DNA from: Peptoniphilus_E sp964345555
GTDB lineage: Bacteria; Bacillota; Clostridia; Tissierellales; Peptoniphilaceae
Assembly: GCA_964345555.1 (NCBI GenBank)
Contig: CAYFRD010000006.1
Location: 1-59,231, forward strand
Direction of reading: 5' to 3'
Length of the DNA stretch: 59,231 nucleotides
Below the pieces are notes generated by a model that made no database searches, was not told the origin of the DNA, and saw nothing but the letters and a program-made list of their open reading frames with translations. The first letter of the stretch is position 1. Each line of letters starts with the position of its first letter. Both the position numbers and the translations under genes were made by a program. Positions 24,649-33,693 of this stretch are shown in pieces.

Positions 24649-25869
24649 ATGTCAGAATCAAGTAAAAAATTCACATTAGGACTTATTCCAAAATTAATTA
24701 TCGCAATATTGTTAGGTACTCTGGTAGGATACTACTTACCTGAACCTGTAATTCAAGCAATAGTTACGCTATCATCACTTTTCGGCAAATTTTTGAACTT
24801 TATAATCCCTCTTATGATAATAGCTTTTGTATCTAAGGGTATAGCCGACTTGTCAGAAGGAGCGGGAAAATTGTTGTTGGTAACCCTTGTGTTGGCATAC
24901 AGCTCAACCCTAATCGCAGGAACTTTATCTTACACCATGGCTTCAAATATATTCCCGAGTTTTATTTCGGAACAAATGGTACAAGATATTCAAAGTGCCA
25001 GCGAAAGAACGCTCGATCCTCTTTTTCAAATTCCGCTAAACCCCGTCGTAGATGTAACAGCCGCGTTGGTACTTGCCTTTATCATGGGACTTGCAGTATC
25101 TGTTCTTAGACAAAGAGAATCAGGAAAAGCATTTTATGCACTTATAAATGAATTTAACGAAATAATAGTTATGGTACTTTCAAGAGCAATAATACCTCTA
25201 CTTCCTTTCTATATATTCGGAAATTTTGCCAATATGGCTTATTCGGGTTCGGTATTTGCAATACTTTCCATATTCATAAGAATATTCGCATGCATCATAG
25301 CGCTGCACATAGTGTACCTGCTGATCATGTTCATAATTTCAGGAACATATACGGGGAAAAATCCCATTGCCTCATTCAGAAAGGCAACTCCGGCATATTT
25401 TACAGCTGTAGGAACACAATCAAGTGCTGCTACTATACCTGTAAATATAAACTGCAATAAAAACATAGGAGTTTCAAAGCAAATAAGAGATTTCGTAATA
25501 CCCCTTTGCGCAACTTGTCACATGCCAGGATCTATGATTACACTTACATCTTGTGTGTTCACACTTTTGCATATGTATGATATGCCGCACGGATACGGAC
25601 TTATAATCAGATTTATCGCAATACTGGGCATAGCTATGGTAGCAGCTCCCGGAGCACCGGGCGGAGCGGTAATGAGTGCACTGCCTTTCCTTCCTGTAGT
25701 GGGAGTTGCAACTGAAAGTCCAATAGCTACAATATTGATTTCACTTTATTTGACACAGGACAGCTTCGGAACTGCGGCAAATGTAACAGGCGACAATGCA
25801 ATATCCATGGCTGTTGAAAAAATTTACTACAAACATATAGTAAAAAGACCCATTCCTACAGAAAAATAA
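24649..25869 (+). CDS. Dicarboxylate/amino acid:cation symporter (DAACS family)
   Basis: 406 residues with about eight membrane helices and two reentrant-loop motifs of the glutamate-transporter fold: AVGTQSSAATIPVN near 255-268 and the Pro/Gly-rich APGAPGGAVMSALPFLPVVGV near 335-355. This family takes up glutamate, aspartate, C4-dicarboxylates, or serine and threonine (SstT) with Na+ or H+. Its place directly behind the serine dehydratase genes makes serine the best guess. A strong terminator follows. Confidence 0.88.
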   Translation: MSESSKKFTLGLIPKLIIAILLGTLVGYYLPEPVIQAIVTLSSLFGKFLNFIIPLMIIAFVSKGIADLSEGAGKLLLVTLVLAYSSTLIAGTLSYTMASNIFPSFISEQMVQDIQSASERTLDPLFQIPLNPVVDVTAALVLAFIMGLAVSVLRQRESGKAFYALINEFNEIIVMVLSRAIIPLLPFYIFGNFANMAYSGSVFAILSIFIRIFACIIALHIVYLLIMFIISGTYTGKNPIASFRKATPAYFTAVGTQSSAATIPVNINCNKNIGVSKQIRDFVIPLCATCHMPGSMITLTSCVFTLLHMYDMPHGYGLIIRFIAILGIAMVAAPGAPGGAVMSALPFLPVVGVATESPIATILISLYLTQDSFGTAANVTGDNAISMAVEKIYYKHIVKRPIPTEK

Positions 25870-25884
25870 AATATAAAACACATT

Positions 25885-25937
25885 AAAAAATCGGTATCGA
25901 GGTTGAGCTCCAATTCAACTTTCAATACCGATTTTTA
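25885..25937. terminator. Bidirectional terminator after the serine operon
   Basis: AAAAATCGGTAT (25885-25896) pairs with ATACCGATTTTT (25925-25936), with an inner GTTGA/TCAAC pairing in the loop. Symmetric A and T runs suit both the symporter transcript and the minus-strand molybdenum operon. Confidence 0.85.
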
Positions 25938-26046
25938 TTGTAAAATAATTTTGTTGTATTTAATTTTCCATAGGATAGATATCGTATCCAGCAGCTATAT
26001 TATGATTTTTATAAATGATATTGCCATTTGAAATTTTATGGATAAA

Positions 26047-27060
26047 TCATTTTGTTCTCAATCGCAGGTCAACCAGTTGAGCGGCAATGCTTATGCCTAT
26101 CTCTCTGGGAGTTTCACAGGCTATGTCGATGCCGATGGGTGATGTTATCCTATCGATATCCTCATCTGAAAAACCTCTGTCTCTGAGCCTCATATCTATG
26201 GATTGTTTTTTTCTTTTGCTGCCTATGGAACCTATATAACGAGCGTTAGTTTTCAAGGCTTGAGCCTGTATAATTTCATCGAATTTATGTCCCCTGGTCA
26301 AAACGCATAAATAATCATCAGCCTCTATATCTATAAACTCATCAATTGAATTAAAATCTATTAGTAATCTTTGTGCCGTTGGAAATTTTTCCTCGGTCAA
26401 AAATTCCTCTCTGTCGTCGCATACCAATACATCAAAATCCAGGTAAGTCAATAGGGGAGCTAGGGATTCGGATATGTGACCGCCTCCGAAGAGAATCACT
26501 CGGACTTTGCTTTTAATGTGTTCTATGAAAAACTCCTCGAAATTATGGAATTTGGAAAATCTGATTTTATGTTCATGCTCTAAGTCCGCATTCAGCTCTT
26601 TTACAACTTCTGTGGAAATACTTCCGACGATTTCCTTGCCGTTGACAAAGGAAATGCCCTTTTCTACACTTTCGATAATATAAAAGTTTTCATTATTTGC
26701 AGTCCAAGCATGAGCTTTTTTTATGCCTTCAACGAGATTTGCATCTTCGTGATTAATATAATAAAAATTAATGCGTACATTTCCGCCACAGACCATTCCT
26801 ATATCTTCCACTTCATTTTTAGTTAGAAGGAAAGAATGGGAATTTGATTTTTTTTATTGCAAAAATTGTTGCGCGTACTTCAATGAATTGAACTCGACGC
26901 TTCCGCCACCTATGGTTCCGTAGGTCGAACCGCCTGCGAAGAACAACATTCGAGAACCTGATTCTCTCGGCGTTGAACCTGAATGAGCAACTATGGATAT
27001 GAGGATTAAATCCTTCCCATTTTCCGTTTCTTCAATGATTTTGAATAATAAATTTTTCAT
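26047..27060 (-). pseudogene. XdhC/CoxI-family molybdoenzyme maturation gene, interrupted by TAA
   Basis: The family inserts sulfurated molybdenum cofactor into xanthine-dehydrogenase-like enzymes. Both halves are present in one frame: the N-terminal XdhC domain at 26857-27060 (SGSTPRESGSRMLFFAGG, GTIGGGSVEFNSLKYA) and the C-terminal Rossmann-like domain at 26047-26811 (LFGGGHISESLAPLL, SIGSKRKKQSI, IGIDIACETPREIGISIAAQL). They are split by a single TAA at 26854-26856, after codon 68. The linker between stop and next ATG still reads as good protein (KNEVEDIGMVCGGN). So this is one nonsense change in an otherwise intact 337-codon gene. Separate translation of the second half cannot be excluded but has no clear ribosome site. 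Confidence 0.82.
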
Positions 27061-27064
27061 AATA

Positions 27065-27973
27065 TCATTTTATTACCTTGATTATATCGGATTTTTTTAC
27101 ACGACCGCCTGAAATTACTTTAGCAAATATTCCTTCTGTGGGCATTATGCAGTGCTTGACTTTTTGTTTTATTGCACAGCCTGCGTGACATTCTTTGCCG
27201 ATTTGTGTTATTTGTATAATGGATTCGCCCACTTGCAGGACAGTTCCCACCGGAAGTTCATGCAGATTTATACCCTCCGTGGTGAAATTCTCGGCAAAAT
27301 CACCGTGTTTGAGCTTCAAGTCGTAATCTCTTATCATTTTATCTATGGATTCCTTTGCCAGCAGGCTGATTTGCCTATGCCATTTACCTGCGTGAGCATC
27401 ATTTTCTATTCCATGGTCTTCAATTAAATTCACATATTCCACAGGTACTTTGATTGTGCCCTTGGTTTTTGATATGTTAACATCTAAAATTCTGCCTTCA
27501 ATAATTTTTTTATTAATAAAATGTCCGGATTTTCCTCCGGTTTTTTCTTTCAAATATATGGAATCTATTATTATATTTTTGTCGACTGCTTTACACATAT
27601 CGTATATAGTAAGTGCAACTATGCTCACGGCACTCAAGGCTTCCATTTCGACGCCTGTTTTTCCTGTAGATTCGACCTTTGCAGTTATATCTATGAAATT
27701 GTCTTGCAAGTCAAAGTCTATATTTACTCCGTTTATTAAAATATTGTGGCACATGGGTATTATGTCAGAGGTTTTTTTAGTGCCCATTATGGCGGCAATT
27801 TGAGCAGTGGCAAGTACATCGCCCTTGGATAAGTCCTTAGATTTAATTTTTTCAATAGTTTGCCTTTCTAAAATTACTCGTCCTTTTGCTGTGGCAAATC
27901 TATTAGTTTCAGCTTTATCGGTTATGGAAACCATCTTAGGTCTTCCCTTATCATCAAAATGAGAAAATTCCAT
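27065..27973 (-). CDS. moaC: MoaC - MOSC domain fusion (molybdenum cofactor)
   Basis: 302 residues. The N-terminal half (about 1-155) is cyclic pyranopterin monophosphate synthase MoaC: FSHFDDKGRPKMVSITDK, PMCHNILINGV, and GKTGVEMEALSAVSIVALTIYDMCKAVDK, which holds the catalytic Lys pair. The C-terminal half (about 160-302) is a MOSC domain with GIENDAHAGKWHRQISLLA and the conserved Cys in GKECHAGCAIKQ. MOSC domains handle sulfur for the molybdenum site. The ATG touches the moaA stop (TAAATG), with GGAGG inside the moaA end. Intact, although moaA upstream is broken. Confidence 0.9.
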   Translation of the reverse strand: MEFSHFDDKGRPKMVSITDKAETNRFATAKGRVILERQTIEKIKSKDLSKGDVLATAQIAAIMGTKKTSDIIPMCHNILINGVNIDFDLQDNFIDITAKVESTGKTGVEMEALSAVSIVALTIYDMCKAVDKNIIIDSIYLKEKTGGKSGHFINKKIIEGRILDVNISKTKGTIKVPVEYVNLIEDHGIENDAHAGKWHRQISLLAKESIDKMIRDYDLKLKHGDFAENFTTEGINLHELPVGTVLQVGESIIQITQIGKECHAGCAIKQKVKHCIMPTEGIFAKVISGGRVKKSDIIKVIK

Positions 27974-28916
27974 TTATCCTCCTATGGTGTTCATTTTTCT
28001 TTTTATGGTTCTTCCTTGTAAAATATTGTGTTTTTCAGGTTTGATATTTATAGTTTCATCAATTAAATGTGAAAGGATATGTTCATCATTTAAACAGTCC
28101 TTTAAATTTATCATTTCATCGCTGTGTAGACAGGCAATTGCATTTCCCTCATGATCGAGTCTGATTCTGTTGCAACTCCTGCAAAAACTGCAGGACAGAG
28201 GACTTATAAAACCTATCAAGCCTTTTTTACCTTCTCTGTAATAATACTTGGCAGGTCCTGTTGTCCTTATCATTTTCATAAATTTTCAAAGATGTATTAG
28301 CTTTTAAGATTTCATTATTCTTTACTACTTGGTCTTTAAATGCAATTGCTTCACCGATGGGCATAAGTTCGATAAATCGCAGAATCAAATTTTCTTTATC
28401 TGAAAATTCAAAGAAGTCTTCCAATTCATCCAAGTTAAAATCTCTGAGCAGTACGGTGTTGATCTTTATGGGATTCAATCCGAACTTTTTGCATGCGGAT
28501 ATACCTTCAAATACCTTGGAAATATCTCCGCCACGGGTTATATATTTATACTTATCCGCCTTGAGAGTATCGAGAGATATGTTGACTCTATTCAAACCAG
28601 CTGATTTTAATTCCTCCGCATACTTGCTTAACAATATGGCATTTGTTGTTATACTTATATCCTCTATTCCCTGATTTTTAAGTTCCTTGATCATTAGGGG
28701 AAGCTTCCTTTCCATGAGAGGTTCTCCGCCCGTTATCCGGATCTTTTTTATTCCCTTATCTATCATTTTTTCAGATATTTTAAGAAATTCATTTATTTTC
28801 AATCCTCCGGAACTGAATTTTTGATCCTCAGCCATGCAGTAAAGGCATCGCAAATTACATTTATCAGTTATGGAAATTCTTAAATAATCTATATTTCTGC
28901 CGTAATTATCCTTCAT
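27974..28916 (-). pseudogene. moaA: GTP 3',8-cyclase MoaA, frameshifted
   Basis: Radical-SAM enzyme for the first cofactor step. N-terminal part (28227-28916): YLRISITDKCNLRCLYCMAE with the CxxxCxxC cluster, and RITGGEPLMERKL. C-terminal part (27974-28279): TTGPAKYYYREGKKGLIGFISP with CRSCNRIRLDHEG for the second cluster, and CLHSDEMINLKDCL. The two frames overlap near 28260-28275, where YEND-KDNRT of one frame becomes MIRTTGPAKYY of the other, so a one-base insertion or deletion separates the two iron-sulfur domains. Start taken at ATG 28916, with a GGAG site. The last five C-terminal residues, KMNTIGG-like, keep the usual double-Gly end. Confidence 0.85.
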
Positions 28917-29034
28917 TTTATCTTTCTCCAAAATATTTACAGTATATTATTATAAATATTTAAAATTAGCAAGTATTCTCTCAATTACCTTTTGTTTTTA
29001 TACAATAGCTGGTTTAACAGTGCAAGGGAAATGG

Positions 29035-29553
29035 TTATTTTTTAAAATCGTGGTTATCGGATTTCTGTTTATCTCCTCTGATCAAATCAATGGCGTGTGC
29101 GAGGACGGGTTTTAAAATTTCTATGTTTTCTTCAACTGCTTTTACAGAACCGGGCAAGTTGATTACTAAACTCTTGTTGCAAATGCCGGAAACCTGTCTT
29201 GACAGCATGGCATAGGGAGTTTTTTCCATACCCTTTCGCCTAAGGGCTTCGCTTATTCCGGGGCAATTTTTTTCAATTACTTTCAAAGTTGCTTCAGGAG
29301 TTACATCCCTAGGGGCAAAGCCGGTTCCGCCTGTTGTCAGAATTAAATCGCTTTTGCACTCTTTGCACCAAAGATTCAGTGTTTCAAATATTTTTTCTTC
29401 TTCATCGGGGATAATTGCGTAATTTATCAATTCAAATCCTAAGTTTTCAATTAATTCTATGATTTTTTTCCCTGACAGATCTTCTAAGTTTTCAGTAGAT
29501 CTTCTGTCGCTGACAGTCAACACTGAAAATCTGTAATTCGTAGGTAAATTCAT
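29035..29553 (-). CDS. mogA: Molybdopterin adenylyltransferase (MogA/MoaB-type)
   Basis: Adenylates molybdopterin before metal insertion. 172 residues with TVSDRRSTENLEDLSGKKI near the start, the hallmark TTGGTGFAPRDVTPEAT (about 70-86) and SRQVSGICNKSLVINLPGSVKAVEENIE. Intact by length and motifs. It starts one base after the end of the MoeA-like frame in a tightly packed minus-strand operon. Confidence 0.9.
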   Translation of the reverse strand: MNLPTNYRFSVLTVSDRRSTENLEDLSGKKIIELIENLGFELINYAIIPDEEEKIFETLNLWCKECKSDLILTTGGTGFAPRDVTPEATLKVIEKNCPGISEALRRKGMEKTPYAMLSRQVSGICNKSLVINLPGSVKAVEENIEILKPVLAHAIDLIRGDKQKSDNHDFKK

Positions 29554-30528
29554 TTACAACAAACCTCCCAGACAGTAAGATGATATTTCTTCTTTTTTTA
29601 TTTCGTCCTTTGCAAAAATTCTCGGCAGAAATATATCCAAGCTGGTTTTTTCAGAATGCATTGATTCACCGGGCACTCCTACGATAGTTGTGTTTTTTAG
29701 CTTAGCGATGGTCAGCATATTGCCCGGTTGTATGGGTACGCCTTGGCATATGAGTTCTGCACCGCTGTTTTTAATGGCGGTGGGAGTTATATCGTCAGGA
29801 TCGACAGACATTCCACCGGTTATTAATATCAGTTCCGCACCTTCTTTTATTGCATTTCAGATCTCATTCAATATGAAATTTTCATCGTCGGGACACAGCA
29901 CTGCTCCCAAGTATTCGGCTCCGTAAAAATCTAATTTTCTTTTTAATATGGGTTCAAAGGCGTCTTCTATCCTCCCGTCATAAATTTCCTGTCCCGTAAT
30001 TAAAATCTTGCTTTTGAGTCTGCAGAAAGGTTCTACACTGAATATGGGATTGCTGTCTTTTGCAATTTTTACTGCGGCATCGACATTTTCCCTTGAGGTG
30101 ACCAGAGGAACTATTCTTGCACCACACACAGTTTGAGATTTTGTGACGGAACTTTTATTTCTGATGGAGGCAAAGGTGTAGTCGGGCAGTTTATTTATTT
30201 CAAGTAATGCTTTTTCATTGAGGATGTAAAGTCCGTTGCAATTTGCTTTTATGGACATTTTGCCTTCACGAGGACCTTCGGCATAAACATTTGCTCCCAT
30301 GGAAACATTTACAACTGAACTTGAGGCATCGTCTTCATGTACTTCATCGGCACCGTCTTCCCAGACAAAGACATGGTACTTGCCCATATTTTTCATTTCT
30401 TCAATGTCTTTTTCTTCTATGATGTGACCTCTTTTAAATTTTACTCCCTTGAAACCGTCTTTCAATATAGCTGTTAAATCATGACACAGACTTTTGCCGA
30501 CGGCTTCTTCAACTTTTATTTTTTTCAT
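29554..30528 (-). pseudogene. MoeA-like molybdopterin-binding protein, interrupted by TGA
   Basis: Both parts are in one frame: 29860-30528 gives the N-terminal region (KVEEAVGKSLCHDLTAI, KILITGQEIYDGRI) and 29554-29811 gives the rest of the molybdopterin-binding domain (SVDPDDITPTAIKNSGAE, GVPGESMHSEKTSLDIFLPR). The only break is TGA at 29857-29859. The codons on each side continue smoothly: ILNEI, stop, then NAIKEGAELILITGGM, which contains the domain hallmark ITGGMS. The 324-codon gene would be a normal length. The original codon may have been CGA (Arg), a single C-to-T change. TGA is a normal stop elsewhere in the window. Confidence 0.82.
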
Positions 30529-30531
30529 AAA

Positions 30532-31605
30532 TCACCTCGTAAGTAATATCAGTTTTTCCTTAGGTACATATATTTTTATGTTATTTCCCGGTTTTATATT
30601 GAGCAAATTGCTCTTGTAAAGCTCTCTGTTGATTGTTGCTCCTATTTTCGACATTGTTCCGTCTTTGCTCTCGGTTTTTAAAATTAAATCCATTAGATCA
30701 TGGGATTTTCTTACGACTTTGATTACATATGCATCTATGGGAAGGCATTTATCACAATCCGCAAATTGCACGCTGTCATTTCTGAAAGCAACCAAACAGT
30801 AATTTAAATCATCATTTAAAAATTCACGGACATTTCCCAATGAAGTATTCCAATCATCTGCTATCAGTATATCTCCTTCAATTGACAGGGAACTGAAATT
30901 TTCTATTCCGGACAATACCGCTGACGCTTTGGTCGTGGGCGTGATGAAGAGATTTTCAATTGGTTTTATATCCTCGGACTTGCCCGAGGAGAGTATGCAC
31001 ACTTCATCGGCAAGTCTTCTGACTTCCTGTTCGTCATGAGTTACAAGTATGGCTTCAAGATCGTACTCTGCCAAAATTTCTTCAAGTTCGTAGGCGAGAT
31101 CCCATTTTAAAAAGCTGTCCAAAGCGGAAAAAGGTTCATCTAATAGCAAGATTTCGGGCTTGTTCACAAGTATTCTCGCCAAGGCGGTTCTCTGTTGTTG
31201 TCCGCCGGATAATTCATGGGGTTTTCTCTTTTCAAGTCCAGTCAACTTCATTTTCCTGATTATTTCTTTAATTATTTCAGCGCTTTTATTTATATCTTCT
31301 TTTAAAATGCCGAATTTTATATTTTCATAGACCGTCTTGGTGGGGAAGAGTGCATAATTTTGAAATAAGTAGGCGACTCTTCTGTCTTGTACTTTTAAAT
31401 TTATGTTTTGCTCCGAGTCGAATAACACTCTGTCATTTAATACTATACGTCCTTTATCGGGATTTTCTATTCCGGCTATGCATTTTAATGTAAGGCTTTT
31501 TCCGGATCCCGAAGCTCCCAACAGAGCTACGATGGATTCTTTCGTTTCAAAATTTACCTTTAAATTGAAGTCCGGAAAACTTTTTTGAATATCTACTGTT
31601 AACAC
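30532..31605 (-). CDS. modC: Molybdate ABC transporter ATP-binding protein
   Basis: 357 residues. The ATPase domain (about 1-230) has Walker A GASGSGKS, signature LSGGQQQRTALARIL and Walker B ILLLDEPFSALD. The C-terminal extension (about 240-355) includes a TOBE/molybdate-binding-like segment (GATINRELYKSNLLNIKPGNNIKIYVPKEKLILL). Start is GTG at 31605, 6 bases after AGGAG. It follows modB with a short gap. Intact. Confidence 0.9.
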   Translation of the reverse strand: MLTVDIQKSFPDFNLKVNFETKESIVALLGASGSGKSLTLKCIAGIENPDKGRIVLNDRVLFDSEQNINLKVQDRRVAYLFQNYALFPTKTVYENIKFGILKEDINKSAEIIKEIIRKMKLTGLEKRKPHELSGGQQQRTALARILVNKPEILLLDEPFSALDSFLKWDLAYELEEILAEYDLEAILVTHDEQEVRRLADEVCILSSGKSEDIKPIENLFITPTTKASAVLSGIENFSSLSIEGDILIADDWNTSLGNVREFLNDDLNYCLVAFRNDSVQFADCDKCLPIDAYVIKVVRKSHDLMDLILKTESKDGTMSKIGATINRELYKSNLLNIKPGNNIKIYVPKEKLILLTR

Positions 31606-31620
31606 AATTGCTCCTAAAAT

Positions 31621-32286
31621 TTAATTATTGTTCCCTTTCTTTTTTTCAAAATAATTTATCGTAAATAATACGACAAAGGATATCAATACGTTGATCAATA
31701 CCCACATATAGGCTTCGGAGTCCTTACCTATTCTCCACAGTTGGTAAACCGTAGTGGATATAGTAGCAGTCCTTCCCGGAGTGTAACCGGCAACCATACT
31801 TGTGGCTCCATACTCTCCCAAGGCTCTTGCAAAGGACAAAATAGTTCCGGCGATTATTCCCTCTTTACATGTGGGAAGCATTATCTTCCAAAAAATTTTT
31901 GAATCGGATACACCTAAGGTCTTTGCGGCATAGGTGAGATTTTTGTCGTAGTTTTCAAAGGCTCCTCTCGCCGTTCTATACATAAGAGGAAATGCCACTA
32001 TGGTCGTGGATATAATTGCAGAATACCACTTCATGATGATTTTCTCTTGAAACAATTGCATTACAAATGCCCCTAAAAAGGAGTGAGGACTTAAAAATTT
32101 CAATATGAAAAATCCTATTACAGTGGGAGGAAGCACCAAGGGCAAAGTTAAAACAACATCTAAAATCCCCTTTAAAAATGCAGGGGCTTTAGAAATATAG
32201 TATGCCGATGCGATTCCTAAAAAAAATATAATTGCTGTTGAAATAAGGGATATCCTTATGGAATTATAAAGAGGATAGAGATCCAT
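31621..32286 (-). CDS. modB: Molybdate ABC transporter permease
   Basis: 221 residues from the ATG at 32286 (GAAAGGTG site); the longer frame back to 32355 overlaps modA coding and lacks the family start. Five or six membrane helices. The ABC-permease coupling loop is present (RTARGAFENYDKNLTYAAKTLGVSDSKIFWKIMLP, with ARALGEYGATSMVAG). It shows the typical ModB/CysT spacing and works with ModA and ModC. Confidence 0.9.
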   Translation of the reverse strand: MDLYPLYNSIRISLISTAIIFFLGIASAYYISKAPAFLKGILDVVLTLPLVLPPTVIGFFILKFLSPHSFLGAFVMQLFQEKIIMKWYSAIISTTIVAFPLMYRTARGAFENYDKNLTYAAKTLGVSDSKIFWKIMLPTCKEGIIAGTILSFARALGEYGATSMVAGYTPGRTATISTTVYQLWRIGKDSEAYMWVLINVLISFVVLFTINYFEKKKGNNN

Positions 32287-32302
32287 ATTTTCACCTTTCA
32301 AT

Positions 32303-33127
32303 TTATAGATCAGTATTGAACCCCACAGACTCAAATATTGCGGAAGATTCTTCATTTTGGAGATATTCTAAAAATTTGCTCGCTTCTTCTTTATTTATGG
32401 AATTTTTAGTAACTGCCGCAGGATAAACAACGGGTGTTTTAAGTTCTTCATTTGTAGCTGTGAGCAATATTTTCAAATCTGCTGAGTAAGCATCTGTTTG
32501 ATAAATTATTCCGCAGTCCACGGCATTTTCGGATATCCAGTTTGTTACTTCCTTTACATTTGATCCGAAGGTGACCTTGTCTTGAATCTGATCCCAAATG
32601 CCTATGTTCATAAGTATTTCTTCGGAGTATTTTCCCACAGGTACATCTGCATTTCCAAGACCTATGGATTTAATATCTTTTCTTGCAAGATCCTTGAAGC
32701 CAGTCATTGCCAAATCGCTGTCTTTTCTGACAGAGATAGTCACTTTGTTTTCAAGAAGATCAACTCTTGTTTCGGAATCGATAAAATTCAATTTATCCTC
32801 ATTTTGTTCTGAATTTATATCCAGATTGTCCATGTGTTTTTGAGAAGCGGATATAAATATATCGCAGTCGGCGCCTTCTTCTATTTGAGTTTTTAAAGTT
32901 CCTGAAGAATCAAATGTATATATTATTTTTACATTCGGGTTTTCTTCTTCGTAGTTTTTTGCTATTTCTTCCATGGTTTCAGTCATACTTGCAGCTGCAA
33001 ATACGACCATATTTGTCTTTTCGTTATTACTTGTTTGTGTGTTGCCTGAGTTTTCATTTGTTTTGTTGCATGAAGCCGTTACAGCGAATAGAGTACATAA
33101 CAACATGAGTAAAATAAATTTTTTCAT
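32303..33127 (-). CDS. modA: Molybdate-binding lipoprotein
   Basis: 274 residues with a lipoprotein signal peptide (lipobox TASC, Cys19). The mature part is the type II periplasmic-binding fold: VVFAAASMTETMEEIAKNYEEENP, FDSSGTLKTQIEEGADCDIFISAS and NADVPVGKYSEEILM, all typical of ModA, where the Ser residues of AAAS and SSG bind the oxyanion. First gene of the minus-strand molybdenum block. Tungstate uptake would look the same. Confidence 0.9.
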   Translation of the reverse strand: MKKFILLMLLCTLFAVTASCNKTNENSGNTQTSNNEKTNMVVFAAASMTETMEEIAKNYEEENPNVKIIYTFDSSGTLKTQIEEGADCDIFISASQKHMDNLDINSEQNEDKLNFIDSETRVDLLENKVTISVRKDSDLAMTGFKDLARKDIKSIGLGNADVPVGKYSEEILMNIGIWDQIQDKVTFGSNVKEVTNWISENAVDCGIIYQTDAYSADLKILLTATNEELKTPVVYPAAVTKNSINKEEASKFLEYLQNEESSAIFESVGFNTDL

Positions 33128-33693
33128 TTTGCATTCCTTTATCGTATATATTTTAAAAACTATCGTGCATAATGCATTCTAATTGATTATAGCATGATTT
33201 CATTATGTTTATTTAATGTATTTAAATAATAAAGTGATTTACATTAAGTATAGGAGAAAAATTACGCACTCAAATTCAAATAGTTATTTTATATAAATAT
33301 TTATATGACGTATATAAGTTGTGAATGTATTTATTTTTGCGAAAATGTTTTCTCTATAAGTAAAATTTTAAAGAAATCTTTTTATTTTCATTTGTAAAAA
33401 ATATGTTCAATACAATATTAACTTCAAACGAAAACACTTACAAAGAAAGTAACGTTTTCTTGACAATCCCAAACGAACACATTTTAGCAAGATACATTAT
33501 TTTAACAAAGATAGTAAATTTTCTTATTTATAAGAATTATTTGACGAAATTTTGTCGATATTAAATTTGTATATACTTATAACGAGTACGTAAAATAAAA
33601 CTTGCTTACAAATAAACGTAAATATATTCTGACGGGAATTTATTAGTTCAAAAATAAATTAAAGAAAAATAATCTAATAGAAAATAAATCAAA
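33128..33693. other. 566-base AT-rich intergenic region upstream of modA
   Basis: No open frame with coding character was seen on either strand. A TATAAT-like -10 on the minus strand (33186-33191) may serve modA. Imperfect inverted repeats occur around 33430-33470 (GAAAAC ... GTTTTC). The direct near-repeat ATCGTATATA / ATCGTGCATA at about 33140-33170 is of unknown meaning. I recognised neither a molybdenum-cofactor riboswitch nor a clear ModE site. It is the longest gap in the window. Confidence 0.5.

Noticed and set aside
28900..29034. Molybdenum-cofactor riboswitch ahead of moaA
   Set aside because: The 100-base gap is too short and AT-rich and shows no complex hairpin set.
29857..29859. 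TGA as selenocysteine or sense codon
   Set aside because: TGA ends several intact genes here, the surrounding residues suggest a helix with no need for Sec, and I see no convincing SECIS-type hairpin.
33128..33693. Hidden gene or mobile-element remnant in the long gap
   Set aside because: Both strands are full of stops, no protein-like stretch was found, and no terminal inverted repeats with a target duplication are visible.
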